Origin: Thermodesulfobacteriales bacterium
GTDB lineage: Bacteria; Desulfobacterota; Thermodesulfobacteria; Thermodesulfobacteriales; Thermodesulfatatoraceae
DNA length: 32,843 nt
Assembly: GCA_026988575.1 (NCBI GenBank)
Contig: JALSKZ010000079.1
Coordinates: 1 to 32,843 of the forward strand
Reading direction: 5' to 3'
Shown here: piece by piece, positions 32,294 to 32,843 of the stretch
Position numbering within the stretch: the stretch's first letter is position 1
How the letters are laid out: each line of letters opens with the position of its first letter
Notes under the pieces: model-generated
Database searches by the model: none
What the model was told of the DNA's origin: nothing
Seen by the model: the letters and a program-made list of their open reading frames with translations, nothing else
Made by a program: the position numbers and the translations under genes

Positions 32294-32843
32294 ATGAAAG
32301 CATTATGGAGTGTAGTAATTTTCTTTTTTGTACTGGGTATAACGCCCGCCACTTACGGACACACGATTTTTGTTGACGGCGACCTTTCGGATTGGGGAAT
32401 CGCGGTAACTACTTTTGGGGCAAATGGCAATAATTGGTCCTCGCCGTATCCTGATGTCTATGTAAGTCAGGAAGATTGGGTAGGTAACAACGGATATGTG
32501 GGCCCAGGTTTTGGAGGTCAACCTTACGACGCAGAAGCCCTATTGATGACCTGGGACGCCCAAAATCTTTATTTGGCCTTGGCCACCGGGTTTAATCTGC
32601 AAGGCCAGGATTATTACGGCACCACCACTTATCCTGGAGATCTCCTAATAGACCTTCATAACGATCATTCTTACGATTTGGCCTATGTCTTCAATAACGT
32701 AGACAGACCCTCGTTACCCCCAGGCCTTTACCAAATAGACTCGTCCTTGGCCCTGGAAAATACCCAGTATTACGCCGCCTCTGATCCGTTTCGCCTGGAC
32801 CCAAACGGGGCCTTTTATACCTATATAGCCTCGGGTACTAGTA
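32294..32843 (+). CDS. Exported surface protein, N-terminal 183 residues (runs off the right edge)
   Basis: Starts at the ATG at 32294 with GGGAGGGG ahead. Residues 1-22 are a signal peptide (KALWSVVIFFFVLGITPATYG). The mature protein begins HTIFVDGDLSDWGIAV; the DGDLSDW opening is typical of CBM9/DOMON-like beta-sandwich domains. It then has EDWVGNNGYVGPGFGGQ, PYDAEALLMTWDAQNLYLALATGF, and Tyr/Asp/Asn-rich segments. It has no Cys in the part visible. The frame is open at the last base, so a C-terminal PEP-CTERM signal is expected but not seen. Shared promoter type and upstream motif with the gene at 31406 suggest one regulon. Exact ligand unknown. Confidence 0.8.
   Translation, partial: MKALWSVVIFFFVLGITPATYGHTIFVDGDLSDWGIAVTTFGANGNNWSSPYPDVYVSQEDWVGNNGYVGPGFGGQPYDAEALLMTWDAQNLYLALATGFNLQGQDYYGTTTYPGDLLIDLHNDHSYDLAYVFNNVDRPSLPPGLYQIDSSLALENTQYYAASDPFRLDPNGAFYTYIASGTS

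Overview
The window is a dense bacterial chromosome segment with short intergenic gaps, several overlapping start/stop pairs and mostly housekeeping genes. The gene set suggests an anaerobic, probably thermophilic, Gram-negative bacterium of the Thermodesulfobacteriota or a related sulfate or sulfur-metabolising lineage. Pointers are a fused Lrp-like siroheme decarboxylase (siroheme-dependent haem pathway), LL-diaminopimelate aminotransferase, a short myo-inositol-phosphate synthase, a PurD-PurE fusion and PEP-CTERM exported proteins. This placement is an inference from gene content; no rRNA or tRNA gene was recognised.

Layout. Positions 1-1452 (minus): 5' part of pyrG behind a small membrane-anchored unknown. 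1655-4073: ammonium channel amt behind a sigma-54 promoter, convergent with ispG across a terminator hairpin. 4203-5478: YkvA-family protein overlapping a LysR regulator. 5607-8678: a tight run of ino1, dapL, folK and a small YHS-domain protein; folK lacks a canonical start codon. 8675-9991 (minus): beta-CASP metallo-beta-lactamase. 10085-11240: PilZ protein and prepilin peptidase. 11182-13580 (minus): purD-purE fusion, then Sua5/YrdC. 13737-14864: membrane-anchored HDOD protein. 14855-20570 (minus): a four-gene run of a phosphatidylinositol-phosphate-synthase-like enzyme, rsmI, mutS and a cell-wall amidase. 20571-21154: the only long gene-free stretch; it holds a 268-bp palindromic MITE-like element with terminal inverted repeats and a flanking 6-bp repeat. 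21155-26952: secreted M16 protease, tldD and purF, with a small membrane protein on the minus strand between the first two. 26971-29727 (minus): secA. 29978-31256: a ten-cysteine mini-protein and the fused siroheme decarboxylase.

The most interesting part is 31257 to the right edge. Two genes for exported proteins each have a clear -24/-12 sigma-54 promoter. Upstream of each promoter are two copies of a shared 14-base motif, GGAAAWWWTTTWCC. The copies are 20 bp apart in both cases and sit at offsets that differ by two helical turns. This looks like an enhancer-dependent surface-protein regulon. Its first gene encodes a Cys/Gly-rich protein ending in a PEP-CTERM exosortase sorting signal, but it is split by a -1 frame change at a run of six G. 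Its second gene runs off the window.

Functional links: Ino1 and the PIP-synthase-like enzyme, though 13 kb apart, would make inositol phosphate and attach it to a lipid. PurF and PurD-PurE cover three purine steps. SecA would export the secreted proteins seen here (M16 protease, amidase, PEP-CTERM proteins).
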